Shown: positions 41,639 to 50,067 of the stretch, piece by piece
How the letters are laid out: the number at the start of each line of letters is the position of its first letter
How positions within the stretch are numbered: position 1 is the stretch's first letter
NCBI GenBank assembly: GCA_024228555.1
Contig: JAAETI010000486.1
Span: 1 to 64,000 of the forward strand
DNA length: 64,000 nt
From: a bacterium
Lineage (GTDB): Bacteria > Actinomycetota > Acidimicrobiia > Spongiisociales > UBA5794
Reading direction: 5' to 3'
Notes under the pieces: generated by a model
The model's input: only the letters and a program-made list of their open reading frames with translations
What the model was told of the DNA's origin: nothing
The model's database searches: none
Program-made: the position numbers and the translations under genes

Positions 41639-43002
41639 GGTTGAGCCTTCGTGTCCGCATCGCGATCATCTCTGCCGGCGCCGTCGCGATCGCCATCGCG
41701 ATTGCGACGCTGATCACGTTCAACGCCACTAAGTCGGAGCTGCTCACTGAGGTCGACGCCAGCCTGATCGAAATCGTCGAGGGTTTCGATGAGGTCGATG
41801 ACTTCCGCGACCTGTTCACTGCGTTCGTGTCGGGGGAGCGACCTGACCGCAACCCATTTGGCAGAGGAGCCAGAGGTTTTGACGCCGTCTACTTTCAGTT
41901 CCTCCCAAGGGAGGCGACGACCGCGATTGCTTTTCCAGTGGCACTACCCGTCGGCCCTGCAGAGCAATCTGTATACGACGGGAGTGCTGCCCTAGCCTTG
42001 CGCACGGTGAGGGTCGGCGATGACAACCTGCGCATGCTGACTACCACTATCTCAACGGGGACCGTCCAAGTTGCCCGCTCGCTTGCGGAGGTGGACAACA
42101 CCCTCCAGGGATTGGGCTCAGTGCTCCGGCTGGCCGCCGTCGTCGGTGCTTTGCTGGCCGGAATGGTCGGCTACGTGGTCGCCAAGGGTGCGGCGCGACC
42201 GATCGGGCAACTGGCGGCCGCCGCCGAGCATGTCGCAGAAACGCAAGAGCTTGTCGCCCGCATCGATGTGCAGCGGAACGATGAAGTGGGCAGGCTGGCG
42301 CACAGCTTCAATGCGATGCTGGCTGCGCTCGAGGACTCTCGCGCACAACAGCACCGGCTTGTTCACGACGCCGGCCATGAACTCCGTACTCCACTGACGG
42401 CTATCCGAACCAACGTCGAACTGTTGGGGAAGATGGACGATCTGCCGGCCGATGAACGGCAGCAGATGATCACCGATATCGATTTCGAAATTCAAGAGTT
42501 GACCACTCTTGTCGGCGAGCTTGTCGAGCTTGCGGGTGAGCCACCGACCGGAGTCGCAGTTGTCGGCGAACTGGATCTCGGTGATCTTGCCGACCGTGTT
42601 GCGGAGAAGTATCGCCGGCGCACGGGACGGGGCATCAACGTCTCCGCGGAATCAGCAGCCGTGGTTGTCGGGGACGAACCGCAACTGGAGCGGGCGATCA
42701 GCAACCTCATCGACAACGCTGACAAGTGGAGTCCCGAGGGAGCCGCCATCGACGTGGTCGTGGCCGGTGGCCGAGTTTCGGTTGTTGATCAGGGACCGGG
42801 TATCGACGCGGTGGACCGACCGTATGTCTTCGATCGGTTCTATCGAGCCACCAAGGATCGGTCGACCCCCGGTTCCGGCCTTGGGCTTTCTATCGTGGCG
42901 AAGGCCGCGGAGAGTCATGGGGGCATCGCATTCGTCGAGGACTCTCCCTCGGGAGCAGTTGTTGGTTTCGAGGTTCCTGTTGTGCCGCAGTCCGACACCT
43001 AA
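41635..43002 (+). CDS. mprB: MprB-like sensor histidine kinase
   Basis: 455 aa. Two membrane helices (about 7-28 and 160-187) enclose an extracellular sensor domain. A HAMP domain follows ([20 protein letters not shown]), then the H-box [21 protein letters not shown]-box [13 protein letters not shown], and G-boxes VVDQGPGI and [18 protein letters not shown]. Layout and pairing match MprB. Together with the regulator it probably controls an envelope-stress response. Confidence 0.93.
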   Translation: MRLSLRVRIAIISAGAVAIAIAIATLITFNATKSELLTEVDASLIEIVEGFDEVDDFRDLFTAFVSGERPDRNPFGRGARGFDAVYFQFLPREATTAIAFPVALPVGPAEQSVYDGSAALALRTVRVGDDNLRMLTTTISTGTVQVARSLAEVDNTLQGLGSVLRLAAVVGALLAGMVGYVVAKGAARPIGQLAAAAEHVAETQELVARIDVQRNDEVGRLAHSFNAMLAALEDSRAQQHRLVHDAGHELRTPLTAIRTNVELLGKMDDLPADERQQMITDIDFEIQELTTLVGELVELAGEPPTGVAVVGELDLGDLADRVAEKYRRRTGRGINVSAESAAVVVGDEPQLERAISNLIDNADKWSPEGAAIDVVVAGGRVSVVDQGPGIDAVDRPYVFDRFYRATKDRSTPGSGLGLSIVAKAAESHGGIAFVEDSPSGAVVGFEVPVVPQSDT

Positions 43003-43020
43003 CAACAGAGGGACTTTTGT

Positions 43021-43026
43021 TAGCGT
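43021..43026 (+). promoter_or_regulatory. -10 box of a leaderless dinG transcript
   Basis: TAGCGT lies exactly 6 nt before the GTG at 43033. Confidence 0.5.
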
Positions 43027-43032
43027 TGCCAG

Positions 43033-44994
43033 GTGGATGATTCCCTCGTAGATGATTCGGTGTTTGCCTTGGCGGACGTCTTGGAACACAAGGCCGACGC
43101 GGCAGAGCGGTTCGGCCAGGCCCAAATGGTGGAGGCTGTGGCAACGGCAATTGGTGATCGGACCCATCTTGTGGTGCAAGCGGGTACCGGGACCGGCAAG
43201 TCACTGGCCTACCTGATTCCTGCAGTGCTGTCCGGGCAACGCATCGCGATTGCTACCGCGACCAAGTCGCTGCAAAACCAGCTGGCTGATGCCGATCTGC
43301 CCTTCCTCGCCGATCATCTCGGGGTACCGGTGTCATGGTCGGTGGTCAAGGGCAGGCAGTCGTACGCCTGTATGGCGAAACTCGTGGAGCGGTTGGGACC
43401 CGACCTCGATGGAAGCACCCAACTATTCGATGAGGACGGTGCTGACCTGGAGGTGGTCGCAACTTGGGTGCGATCCGGGGGATCAGGGGATCGTGACGAT
43501 TTACCGAAGACGGTCCCCGACGAGCTTTGGAGGCAAGTGTCGGTCTCGGGCATGGAGTGCCCTGGGAAGAAGCAGTGCCCGCAAGGTAGTAGGTGTCTTG
43601 CCGAGGCCGCCCTCGATGCGGCTCGTGACGCACAGATAACCATCACCAACCATCACCTTTATGCCCTCCACCTGGCATCGGGCCGACGCATCCTCCCCGA
43701 CCATGACGTCGTTGTCTTCGATGAAGCCCACAAGCTGGAAGCGGCCTCCTCCTCAGCTTTCGGCGTCGATATTGGCGGGGGCCGGCTGATTGCCTTCGCC
43801 AACAATGCGCAGCGGTTGGTCAGCCCGAAGCAACGTGATGAGTTGCTCGGCGAAGTCAGGAGTGTGGCCGGCCGGCTTGGCGGGGAGATTGGGGCGCTGC
43901 CAGCCGAGCGTTTGAACCCGACCACCGGGTCGCTCGGCGAGGTGATTCTTGCTGCTATCAGGGCGGTGGCACAGGCAACCCGTGCGCTACCGAAAGTTGA
44001 TGACGACACTCCGCTGGCCGGGCCGATCGCCCGGGTCCGTGCTCAGAGCGGTCACGTCCAGGCTGACTTTGGCTTCGCTCTTGATTTGCCGGAGGGATAC
44101 GTCGCCTGGGCAGAACCGGATCGCCGGGTGGTTCGGGTTGCCCCGATCACGGTCGACCACTCGATCGCTTCGAACCTGCTGGTCCACTGTCCGACGATCA
44201 TGACCAGCGCAACGCTGACGACCGGCGGGTCATTTGCGCCGCTGGCACGTCGTCTTGGTCTGGCCAGCCAACCTCTGTCGGAGGACCCAGCTGCTTTCGA
44301 CGTCGAAGATCCTCTGCCAAGGACATATGAGGGGCTTTGCGTCGAGGGAAGCTTCGACTACGCAAAGCAAGGCTTGCTCTATGTGGCCTCGGAGCTACCG
44401 GACCCGCGCGAAGATGCTTGGAGCGCGGCAGCTGCAGTCGAGCTCCGAGCGCTTGCCGAGGCCGCCGGAGGGCGAGCATTGGTGTTGACGACTAGCTATC
44501 GGATGTTGGAGGCTGCGGCGACCGCACTGGAGGGCGCACCGTTCGAGGTGTTGGTGCAAGGCGAAATGCCAAAACGTCAGCTCATTGCGCGCTTTGCTGA
44601 GACGGAGACCGCAACTCTGGTTGCAACCATGGGCTACTGGGAAGGGATCGATGTTCCCGGTCCGTCGTTGTCTCTTGTCGTCATTGACCGTATCCCGTTT
44701 CCCCGACCTGATGACCCCTTGATGCAGGCGAGGCGGGAGTTGGTCACGGCACGGGGGGGAAGTGCTTTTAACGAGATCGATCTTCCCCATGCCACAGTGC
44801 TTCTTGCCCAAGGGTCCGGCCGTCTGATCAGAAACGAAGTTGACCGCGGCGTGGTTGCCATCTTGGACCGTCGCCTCACCGGGATGCGATACGGGCAGCG
44901 AATATTGCGCTCGCTCCCTCGTCTGCTGCGGACGTCCGACCGTGATCGTGCGATCCGTTTTCTAAGCGAGGTATCTGCTTCTCGGCCGGACTAG
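43033..44994 (+). CDS. dinG: ATP-dependent DNA helicase DinG (XPD-like, Fe-S)
   Basis: 653 aa, GTG start. Motif I LVVQAGTGTGKSLAYLIPAV, DEAH-box VVFDEAHKLEAAS, motif VI-like ATVLLAQGSGRLIRNEVDRG. Four Cys typical of the XPD/DinG 4Fe-4S cluster are present (SYACMAKL; ECPGKKQCPQGSRC). It unwinds DNA 5'-3' and helps resolve R-loops and replication problems. The GTG is fixed by the leaderless promoter. Confidence 0.93.
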   Translation: MDDSLVDDSVFALADVLEHKADAAERFGQAQMVEAVATAIGDRTHLVVQAGTGTGKSLAYLIPAVLSGQRIAIATATKSLQNQLADADLPFLADHLGVPVSWSVVKGRQSYACMAKLVERLGPDLDGSTQLFDEDGADLEVVATWVRSGGSGDRDDLPKTVPDELWRQVSVSGMECPGKKQCPQGSRCLAEAALDAARDAQITITNHHLYALHLASGRRILPDHDVVVFDEAHKLEAASSSAFGVDIGGGRLIAFANNAQRLVSPKQRDELLGEVRSVAGRLGGEIGALPAERLNPTTGSLGEVILAAIRAVAQATRALPKVDDDTPLAGPIARVRAQSGHVQADFGFALDLPEGYVAWAEPDRRVVRVAPITVDHSIASNLLVHCPTIMTSATLTTGGSFAPLARRLGLASQPLSEDPAAFDVEDPLPRTYEGLCVEGSFDYAKQGLLYVASELPDPREDAWSAAAAVELRALAEAAGGRALVLTTSYRMLEAAATALEGAPFEVLVQGEMPKRQLIARFAETETATLVATMGYWEGIDVPGPSLSLVVIDRIPFPRPDDPLMQARRELVTARGGSAFNEIDLPHATVLLAQGSGRLIRNEVDRGVVAILDRRLTGMRYGQRILRSLPRLLRTSDRDRAIRFLSEVSASRPD

Positions 44995-44997
44995 GTT
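44992..44997 (+). promoter_or_regulatory. -10 box of a leaderless glycerate-kinase transcript
   Basis: TAGGTT, overlapping the dinG stop, lies 6 nt before ATG 45004, which decides that start over GTG 45001. Confidence 0.5.
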
Positions 44998-45003
44998 GAA
45001 GTG

Positions 45004-46233
45004 ATGTATGCGCACGCAGCCCGCCAAGTCCTGCTGACCTGTTTCGAAGCGGCAGTGCGCGCTGTTGATCCTGAGCAGGCGGTTGCCGAGAACCTGCGGG
45101 TGGGTGAAGTATCTGGACGTTTGGTCGTTCTCGCCTTGGGCAAGGCGGCGCCTGCCATGGTGCGGGGAGCTGCTCGCGCTTTGGGGACGACGGAACTGGA
45201 TGGGATCGCGGTGAGTAATCACCACGACGACGTTCCCCCTGGGATCGACCTGATGCTGGGGAGCCATCCCGTGCCCGATCAGACAAGTCTCCGTTCCGGG
45301 ATTGCTCTTCTTGAATTGGCGGAATCGCTTGGTGAAGACGACGTGGCGATCGCCCTCATTTCGGGTGGGGGCTCCGCTCTAGCCGAGGTGCCCGTGCCGG
45401 GAATATCACTTGAAGACCTGGTGACGACGAACGAGTTGCTGCTGCGTTCCGGAGCCGATATTGCCGAGACGAACACGGTACGCCGCAGGCTCTCGCGATT
45501 CAAAGGTGGTGGGCTGGCTGCTGCGGTTGCCCCGGCCCGTCTGGTGACACTTCTGGTTTCCGATGTCATCGGCGATGCACCTGCGACGATTGCATCTGGG
45601 CCGACCGTGGTCGCAAGTGATGATCCAGCGGCAGCCTTGGCCGTGGTGCAATCGCGGCGACTCGGGGATCGGCTGCCCTCCTCGGTGATGACCGTCTTGC
45701 AGCAGCCCACCCACGTCGAATCAGCACCGGAGCGTGGCGAGATCAAGGTCGTTGCCAGCGGTGCAGTGGCGGCTCATGCGGCCGCGGCTGCGGCAGAAGA
45801 GCAAGGGCTCGGTGCGACGGTTGTCGACACCCGCTTCGCAGGCGATGTGGCGGAGGCGGCCGGAGAGGCTCTGCAGCGGAGCGTTTCCGGAGTGTCGGTA
45901 TTTGCAGGCGAGACGACCGTCGATGTATCGGGTGACGGTAGGGGCGGCCGCAACCAGGAGGCTGCGCTGGTGATGGCCACGCTCATCGAAGAGCAGTCCG
46001 ATGTCTTCTTCCTTGCCGCGGGGACCGATGGGATCGATGGGACGACCCAGGCTGCAGGTGCTTTCGTCGACGGGAGTACCGTACGCCGCTGTCGGGATGC
46101 GGGGATTGATGTGAACGATGCATTGGATCGGAATGACTCGGGAACTCTCTTTGCGGCAATCGGTGACAATGTGATCACGGGACCGACGGGGACCAACGTC
46201 GGCGACATCTGGTTAGTGTTGCGATCGGGATGA
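45004..46233 (+). CDS. glycerate 2-kinase (TtuD/GckA, MOFRL family)
   Basis: 409 aa. It phosphorylates glycerate to 2-phosphoglycerate. Family markers are VLALGKAAPAMVRGAARALG, ALISGGGSALAEVPV, NTVRRRLSRFKGGGLAA and GDGRGGRNQEAALVMATLIE, with the C-terminal MOFRL region FFLAAGTDGIDGTTQAAGAF. No other glyoxylate/glycerate gene is next to it, so its pathway context is open. Confidence 0.9.
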   Translation: MYAHAARQVLLTCFEAAVRAVDPEQAVAENLRVGEVSGRLVVLALGKAAPAMVRGAARALGTTELDGIAVSNHHDDVPPGIDLMLGSHPVPDQTSLRSGIALLELAESLGEDDVAIALISGGGSALAEVPVPGISLEDLVTTNELLLRSGADIAETNTVRRRLSRFKGGGLAAAVAPARLVTLLVSDVIGDAPATIASGPTVVASDDPAAALAVVQSRRLGDRLPSSVMTVLQQPTHVESAPERGEIKVVASGAVAAHAAAAAAEEQGLGATVVDTRFAGDVAEAAGEALQRSVSGVSVFAGETTVDVSGDGRGGRNQEAALVMATLIEEQSDVFFLAAGTDGIDGTTQAAGAFVDGSTVRRCRDAGIDVNDALDRNDSGTLFAAIGDNVITGPTGTNVGDIWLVLRSG

Positions 46234-46243
46234 CAGCGCACCG

Positions 46244-46249
46244 TACTAT
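46244..46249 (+). promoter_or_regulatory. -10 box of a leaderless yceH transcript
   Basis: TACTAT lies exactly 6 nt before ATG 46256. Confidence 0.55.
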
Positions 46250-46255
46250 CGGGGT

Positions 46256-46882
46256 ATGAAACTCACCGACCACGAAGCTCGGGTGCTCGGCTGTCTCGTC
46301 GAAAAGGAGATGACGACACCCGACTACTACCCAATGACCGTCAATTCTCTTGCCGGCGCTTGCAACCAGAAGTCGAATCGATCTCCCGTGGTGGAGTACA
46401 CCGAAACCGAGGTCGTGACCGCAGTCGATGGATTGCGTCACCACGGGATGGCCCGCACCGTTCACGGCAAGGGCGATCGTTCGCTCAAGTACAAGCACGT
46501 GGTTGGGGAGATCCTCGAGGTCACACCTCGCCAGGCCGCCTTGCTTGCGGTCCTGTTGCTGCGTGGGGACCAGACGGTCGGTGAACTACGGACCCGCACC
46601 GGTCGATATACCGAGTTCGCCGATCTCGATGATGTTGCTGCCGAGCTGGCTGAGCTCGCCGCGGCTGAGGAGCCAAAGGTTGAGATGCTGCAACGACGCC
46701 CCGGTGAGAAGGAATCCCGGTACCGGCACCTTCTCGGCGAGGAGACTGCAGCACAGGAAATGGCAGCCGCCCCGCCTGCCGAGACTGACGATGATGCAGG
46801 CCGGGTCGCCGAGCTGGAGGCTGAGCTGGCCCAGCTACGGGATCGGGTCACTCGTATGGAGCGGGAGCTAGGTCTCGACTAG
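46256..46882 (+). CDS. yceH: YceH-family (DUF480) winged-helix protein
   Basis: 208 aa. Two winged-helix units: LTDHEARVLGCLVEKEMTTP with NSLAGACNQKSNRSPVVEY, and LRGDQTVGELRTRTGRYTEF. The tail is a coiled coil (VAELEAELAQLRDRVTRM). YceH proteins are widely conserved and poorly characterised, perhaps DNA-binding. Its end interlocks with the convergent Nudix gene at a CTAG. Confidence 0.92.
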   Translation: MKLTDHEARVLGCLVEKEMTTPDYYPMTVNSLAGACNQKSNRSPVVEYTETEVVTAVDGLRHHGMARTVHGKGDRSLKYKHVVGEILEVTPRQAALLAVLLLRGDQTVGELRTRTGRYTEFADLDDVAAELAELAAAEEPKVEMLQRRPGEKESRYRHLLGEETAAQEMAAAPPAETDDDAGRVAELEAELAQLRDRVTRMERELGLD

Positions 46883-47412
46883 TCCCCGGCAACGTTTGCC
46901 AATGCCCCCAGTGACCTCAGGTAGGCAACGTCGGTGTTGAAAGCAAGAGGGGGCAGGTTGCTCAACGCAAAGAATGCGGCTTCTTCAGCATCGTCGCCTG
47001 CTTCTAGCCGGCCGCCGGTGACCGTCCCCAAAAACCAGATGCCAACCGTCAGCTTGGCCGGATCGTGGAAGTTTGATGCAACCCACACAACATCGCCGAC
47101 GTCGGCCTCCAGTCCAGTTTCCTCGCGGAGTTCGCGCGCGGCGGCGGCACGGACTTCCTCTCCGTAGTCGACATACCCGGCAGGTATGGCCCAGAGACCC
47201 GGCTTGGTGGAACCTTTGGCCCGCTTGATCAGAAGCAGTCGGTCTTGGTCATCCCACACGACGACCGCGGCGCCAACGCCGGGATTGCGAAAGTGGACAT
47301 AGCCGCAGTCGGGGCAGCGCATTCTGATTTGCCCGGCGACGACAGCCGATTCCAGCTTGGCCGCACAGCGAGGGCAGAACGTGAATTCTCCTGGCCACTC
47401 ATGTGTGTGCAC
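46879..47412 (-). CDS. Nudix hydrolase with N-terminal zinc ribbon
   Basis: 177 aa from GTG 47412. A zinc ribbon (FCPRCAAKLES ... MRCPDCGYVHFRNP) precedes a Nudix fold with the box GYVDYGEEVRAAAARELREE followed by TGL. The arrangement resembles NudC-like NADH pyrophosphatases but lacks their large N-terminal domain, so ADP-ribose, NAD(H) or another nucleotide could be the substrate. The gene lies 31 bp after the histidine kinase remnant on the same strand. Confidence 0.88.
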   Translation of the reverse strand: MHTHEWPGEFTFCPRCAAKLESAVVAGQIRMRCPDCGYVHFRNPGVGAAVVVWDDQDRLLLIKRAKGSTKPGLWAIPAGYVDYGEEVRAAAARELREETGLEADVGDVVWVASNFHDPAKLTVGIWFLGTVTGGRLEAGDDAEEAAFFALSNLPPLAFNTDVAYLRSLGALANVAGD

Positions 47413-47443
47413 AAGGGCAGTTTCCCACACCCGGGCCGGCCGG

Positions 47444-48978
47444 TCAGACGGGCTGGAACTCGACCGTGGCCGGCTGTTCGGCGGGTAGGGGCTCGGTTTG
47501 CAGGGGGAGGCGGAAGTCAAAGACCGTCCATCCGTCGATGCGGTAGTAGGAAAGGTCGCCATCCATGAGTCGTGCCAGCGAGCGCGAGATGGTCAGGCCG
47601 AGACCAAGCGATCCGGGCTGGGTACCTGGGTCGTGGGCACTTTCGTAGGGAGCGAAGATGCGCTCCTGATCGCTTTCCGGGATGCCATCGCCGTTGTCGC
47701 TCACCCGGATGTGTGCATCCGCACCATCGATTTGGCAGGCGACATGAATCTGATGCCCGCCGTAGCGCTGCGCATTAGTGATCAGGTTGCGCAGGATCTG
47801 GCGGACCCGGCCGTCATCGGCAATAACGGTTGCATCGGGGCCGGTGACAACGATGTGATGGGCTGATCCGGCGGTGGTTTCGACAACCCGGGAGATGAGC
47901 GGTCGGAGGGGTACTGATCCTGGCACGATCGTCAACGATCCCATTTGGGTGCGGGCGGCAGTCAACAGATCCTCGACGAGGTTGCTGAGGTCCGCGGCTT
48001 CATCTGCGATGGACTTCAGCATCGAGTCCTCGTCTTCGTCGCTGAAGTCATGCCGGCTGTCTCTGAGCATTTCCGCGAAACCGAGAACCCCAGTCAGCGG
48101 TGTGCGCAGCTCGTGGCTGACGGCGGCGATCAGCTGGTCCTTTGACCGAATCAGCAGTTGCTTTTCGGCGATCTCATTCTGGAGTTGCTCGATCACAAGA
48201 GCCCTCTCCAACGTGAGGCTGGCGTGGTTGGCAATGGTGTCGAGTAGGTCGAGGTCTGCGGCGGAGAATCGCTTGGTCAAACCGGTGCGCCCGGTGACCA
48301 CGAGCACACCGATGCTGCCGCCGCCGTGGCGGATCGGGGCGATCATCCCGGTTACGGCGCTGCCACCCAAGGCTATCCGCAACTGCTGTCTCGAGTCTCC
48401 GGCCCGAACTTGCGGGAGCTAATGCTGCCCAGTGAGAGCTCGAACAGCCCGGCAACATCAGCTACCGGCATACGTCGCTGCGCCGGGCTCTCCCCAGCCG
48501 AGAACCCGAGGTACGAAGCGTCGGAGCGGGCTGAGTCGGAGAGGATGATCTCGCCATGCTCGGGCCTGAGGATTGAAACTGCTTCGCGCAGCGCGACGAC
48601 AGCGATGTCGCGACTGCCGAGGGTGCCATCTACCTGGTTGGTGAATTCGTACAGCGAACTCAGGTCATCGTGGCGCCGGCTGAGAGACCCAAACGCACGA
48701 AACAGCATGAAGAACAGGGCCGTTGCGGCAGCAAGCAGCAGCACCGCTCTTGGCTCGTATTCGAGGACCACGACGGCGATGGTGCCAGCGAAGCCAACCG
48801 CGATGCTGATTATCGAGCTAACTGAGAACGATCGGATGATCTCGGACAGTCGGCGCCGCCGGTCGCTCCATGCAATGACGATGTCAACATGGGCCGCCGA
48901 CACAGTCACCGCCAGGGCGATCGCAACCATCGCGGCAAACCAGCCCCGAGGGGACACCGGTGCCGCTGAGCCGATCAC
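47444..48978 (-). pseudogene. frameshifted GAF-type sensor histidine kinase
   Basis: Two overlapping frames together make one kinase. From about GTG 48978, the first has two or three membrane helices (WFAAMVAIALAVTVSA; SIISIAVGFAGTIAVVVLEY) and the start of a GAF domain (EFTNQVDGTLGSRDIAVVAL), breaking near 48420 at LFELSLGSI. The second frame resumes with LPQVRAGDSRQQLRIALGGS and the rest of the GAF, then the H-box [18 protein letters not shown]-box LRNLITNAQRYGG and GSLGLGLTISRSLARLMDG. A single missing base near 48419-48425 accounts for the break. It could be a real mutation or a sequencing error. The N-terminal start is uncertain. Confidence 0.75.
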
Positions 48979-49006
48979 GGTGCGATAGCAGAGGCTGAGC
49001 AAGCGA

Positions 49007-49213
49007 ATGATCGGTTTGATCGTTGCTTTTGCGCTGGCGCTCTCACTGGCTCTTGCTGCGATCGGCAACAGTTGGACGGCTACCGCTTCCGCAGACTTCC
49101 CCGCGGAGTCCGATGTTGTCGCAGAAGACGACCTCGACCTTGCCGGCCCCTCCTGGACCTGGGTCCGCGTGGAGCTTCTGCCGTTTGACACTCTGGGCAC
49201 AAGCTGGTCGTAA
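49007..49213 (+). CDS. small secreted protein
   Basis: 68 aa. A signal peptide (MIGLIVAFALALSLALAAIG) with likely cleavage after ATASA is followed by an acidic segment and SWTWVRVELLPFD. It is divergent from the kinase remnant and followed by a strong hairpin, which supports a real transcript. No family recognised, and the ribosome-binding site is weak. Confidence 0.5.
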   Translation: MIGLIVAFALALSLALAAIGNSWTATASADFPAESDVVAEDDLDLAGPSWTWVRVELLPFDTLGTSWS

Positions 49214-49234
49214 CAAGCAATCGATAGACGAGCC

Positions 49235-49263
49235 GCTGTGGTCGGGCCTTGCCCGGCCACAGC
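49235..49263 (+). terminator. 13-bp hairpin after the small secreted-protein gene
   Basis: Stem GCTGTGGTCGGGC / GCCCGGCCACAGC (one G-T pair) with a CTT loop. No clear T-tract follows. Confidence 0.6.
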
Positions 49264-49354
49264 TGTGCTTGGGGCCGAGTGTCGAGTGCTCCTGCTTCCC
49301 GCGGATCGACCGCGACTTGCGGTTATGGTGCTACCACCGAGTAAGGGGTGACAG

Positions 49355-50026
49355 TTGAGTGGTGAGGCCCGAATGGTTCCGTACGATCAGCCGAGGCGAA
49401 CCGTCGATGAGATGACGCAGCGGGCAACAGGATTCTACGAGCTGCTCAACACCCGGCGCAGCGTCCGCTCGTTCGCAACGGATCCCGTGCCCCAGGAGCT
49501 TGTCGAACGTGCCGTTATGGCGGCTTCGACTGCACCGTCTGGCGCCCATCGGCAGCCGTGGACGTTTGTACTGGTTGGTGACCCTGCTCTCAAAACGAGG
49601 ATCCGGCAGGCGGCTGAGGACGAGGAGACTGAGAATTACCAGGGCGGGAGGCTCCCTGCGGAGTGGCGGGAGGCGCTTGCTCCGCTAGGTACCGATTCCG
49701 GCAAACCCTATCTCGAAGACGCCCCGTGGTTGGTCATCTTGTTTGAACAGAGATACGGGGTTGCCGAAAACGGCGACACCATAAAGAACTACTACGTGAA
49801 AGAGAGCGTCGGGATCGCGGCCGGTATCTTCGTTGCCGCTATCCACAACATGGGTCTGAGCACTCTTACCCACACTCCGAGCCCCATGGCTTTTCTCACG
49901 AGAATCCTGAACAGACCCGAGAACGAGCGTCCGTTCGCCCTGTTTCCTGTCGGGTTTCCGGTACCGGGGTGCACGGTGCCTGATCTGACCCGCAAATCGC
50001 GCGACGACGTGCTGATCGTACGCTAA
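49355..50026 (+). CDS. nitroreductase-family FMN oxidoreductase
   Basis: 223 aa, TTG start (ATG 49373 possible). The nitroreductase pattern is TRRSVRSFATDPVPQELVER, AASTAPSGAHRQPWTFVLVG and, near the end, FALFPVGFPVPGCTVPDLTR. The sequence is closest in style to iodotyrosine-deiodinase-like members, which are FMN-dependent. The substrate is unknown. It lies between two paralogous histidine kinase genes. Confidence 0.88.
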   Translation: MSGEARMVPYDQPRRTVDEMTQRATGFYELLNTRRSVRSFATDPVPQELVERAVMAASTAPSGAHRQPWTFVLVGDPALKTRIRQAAEDEETENYQGGRLPAEWREALAPLGTDSGKPYLEDAPWLVILFEQRYGVAENGDTIKNYYVKESVGIAAGIFVAAIHNMGLSTLTHTPSPMAFLTRILNRPENERPFALFPVGFPVPGCTVPDLTRKSRDDVLIVR

Positions 50027-50067
50027 CCGGCTGTTGCGGGAAGGGTTCCTTTGGTTGGCATCTTTCG

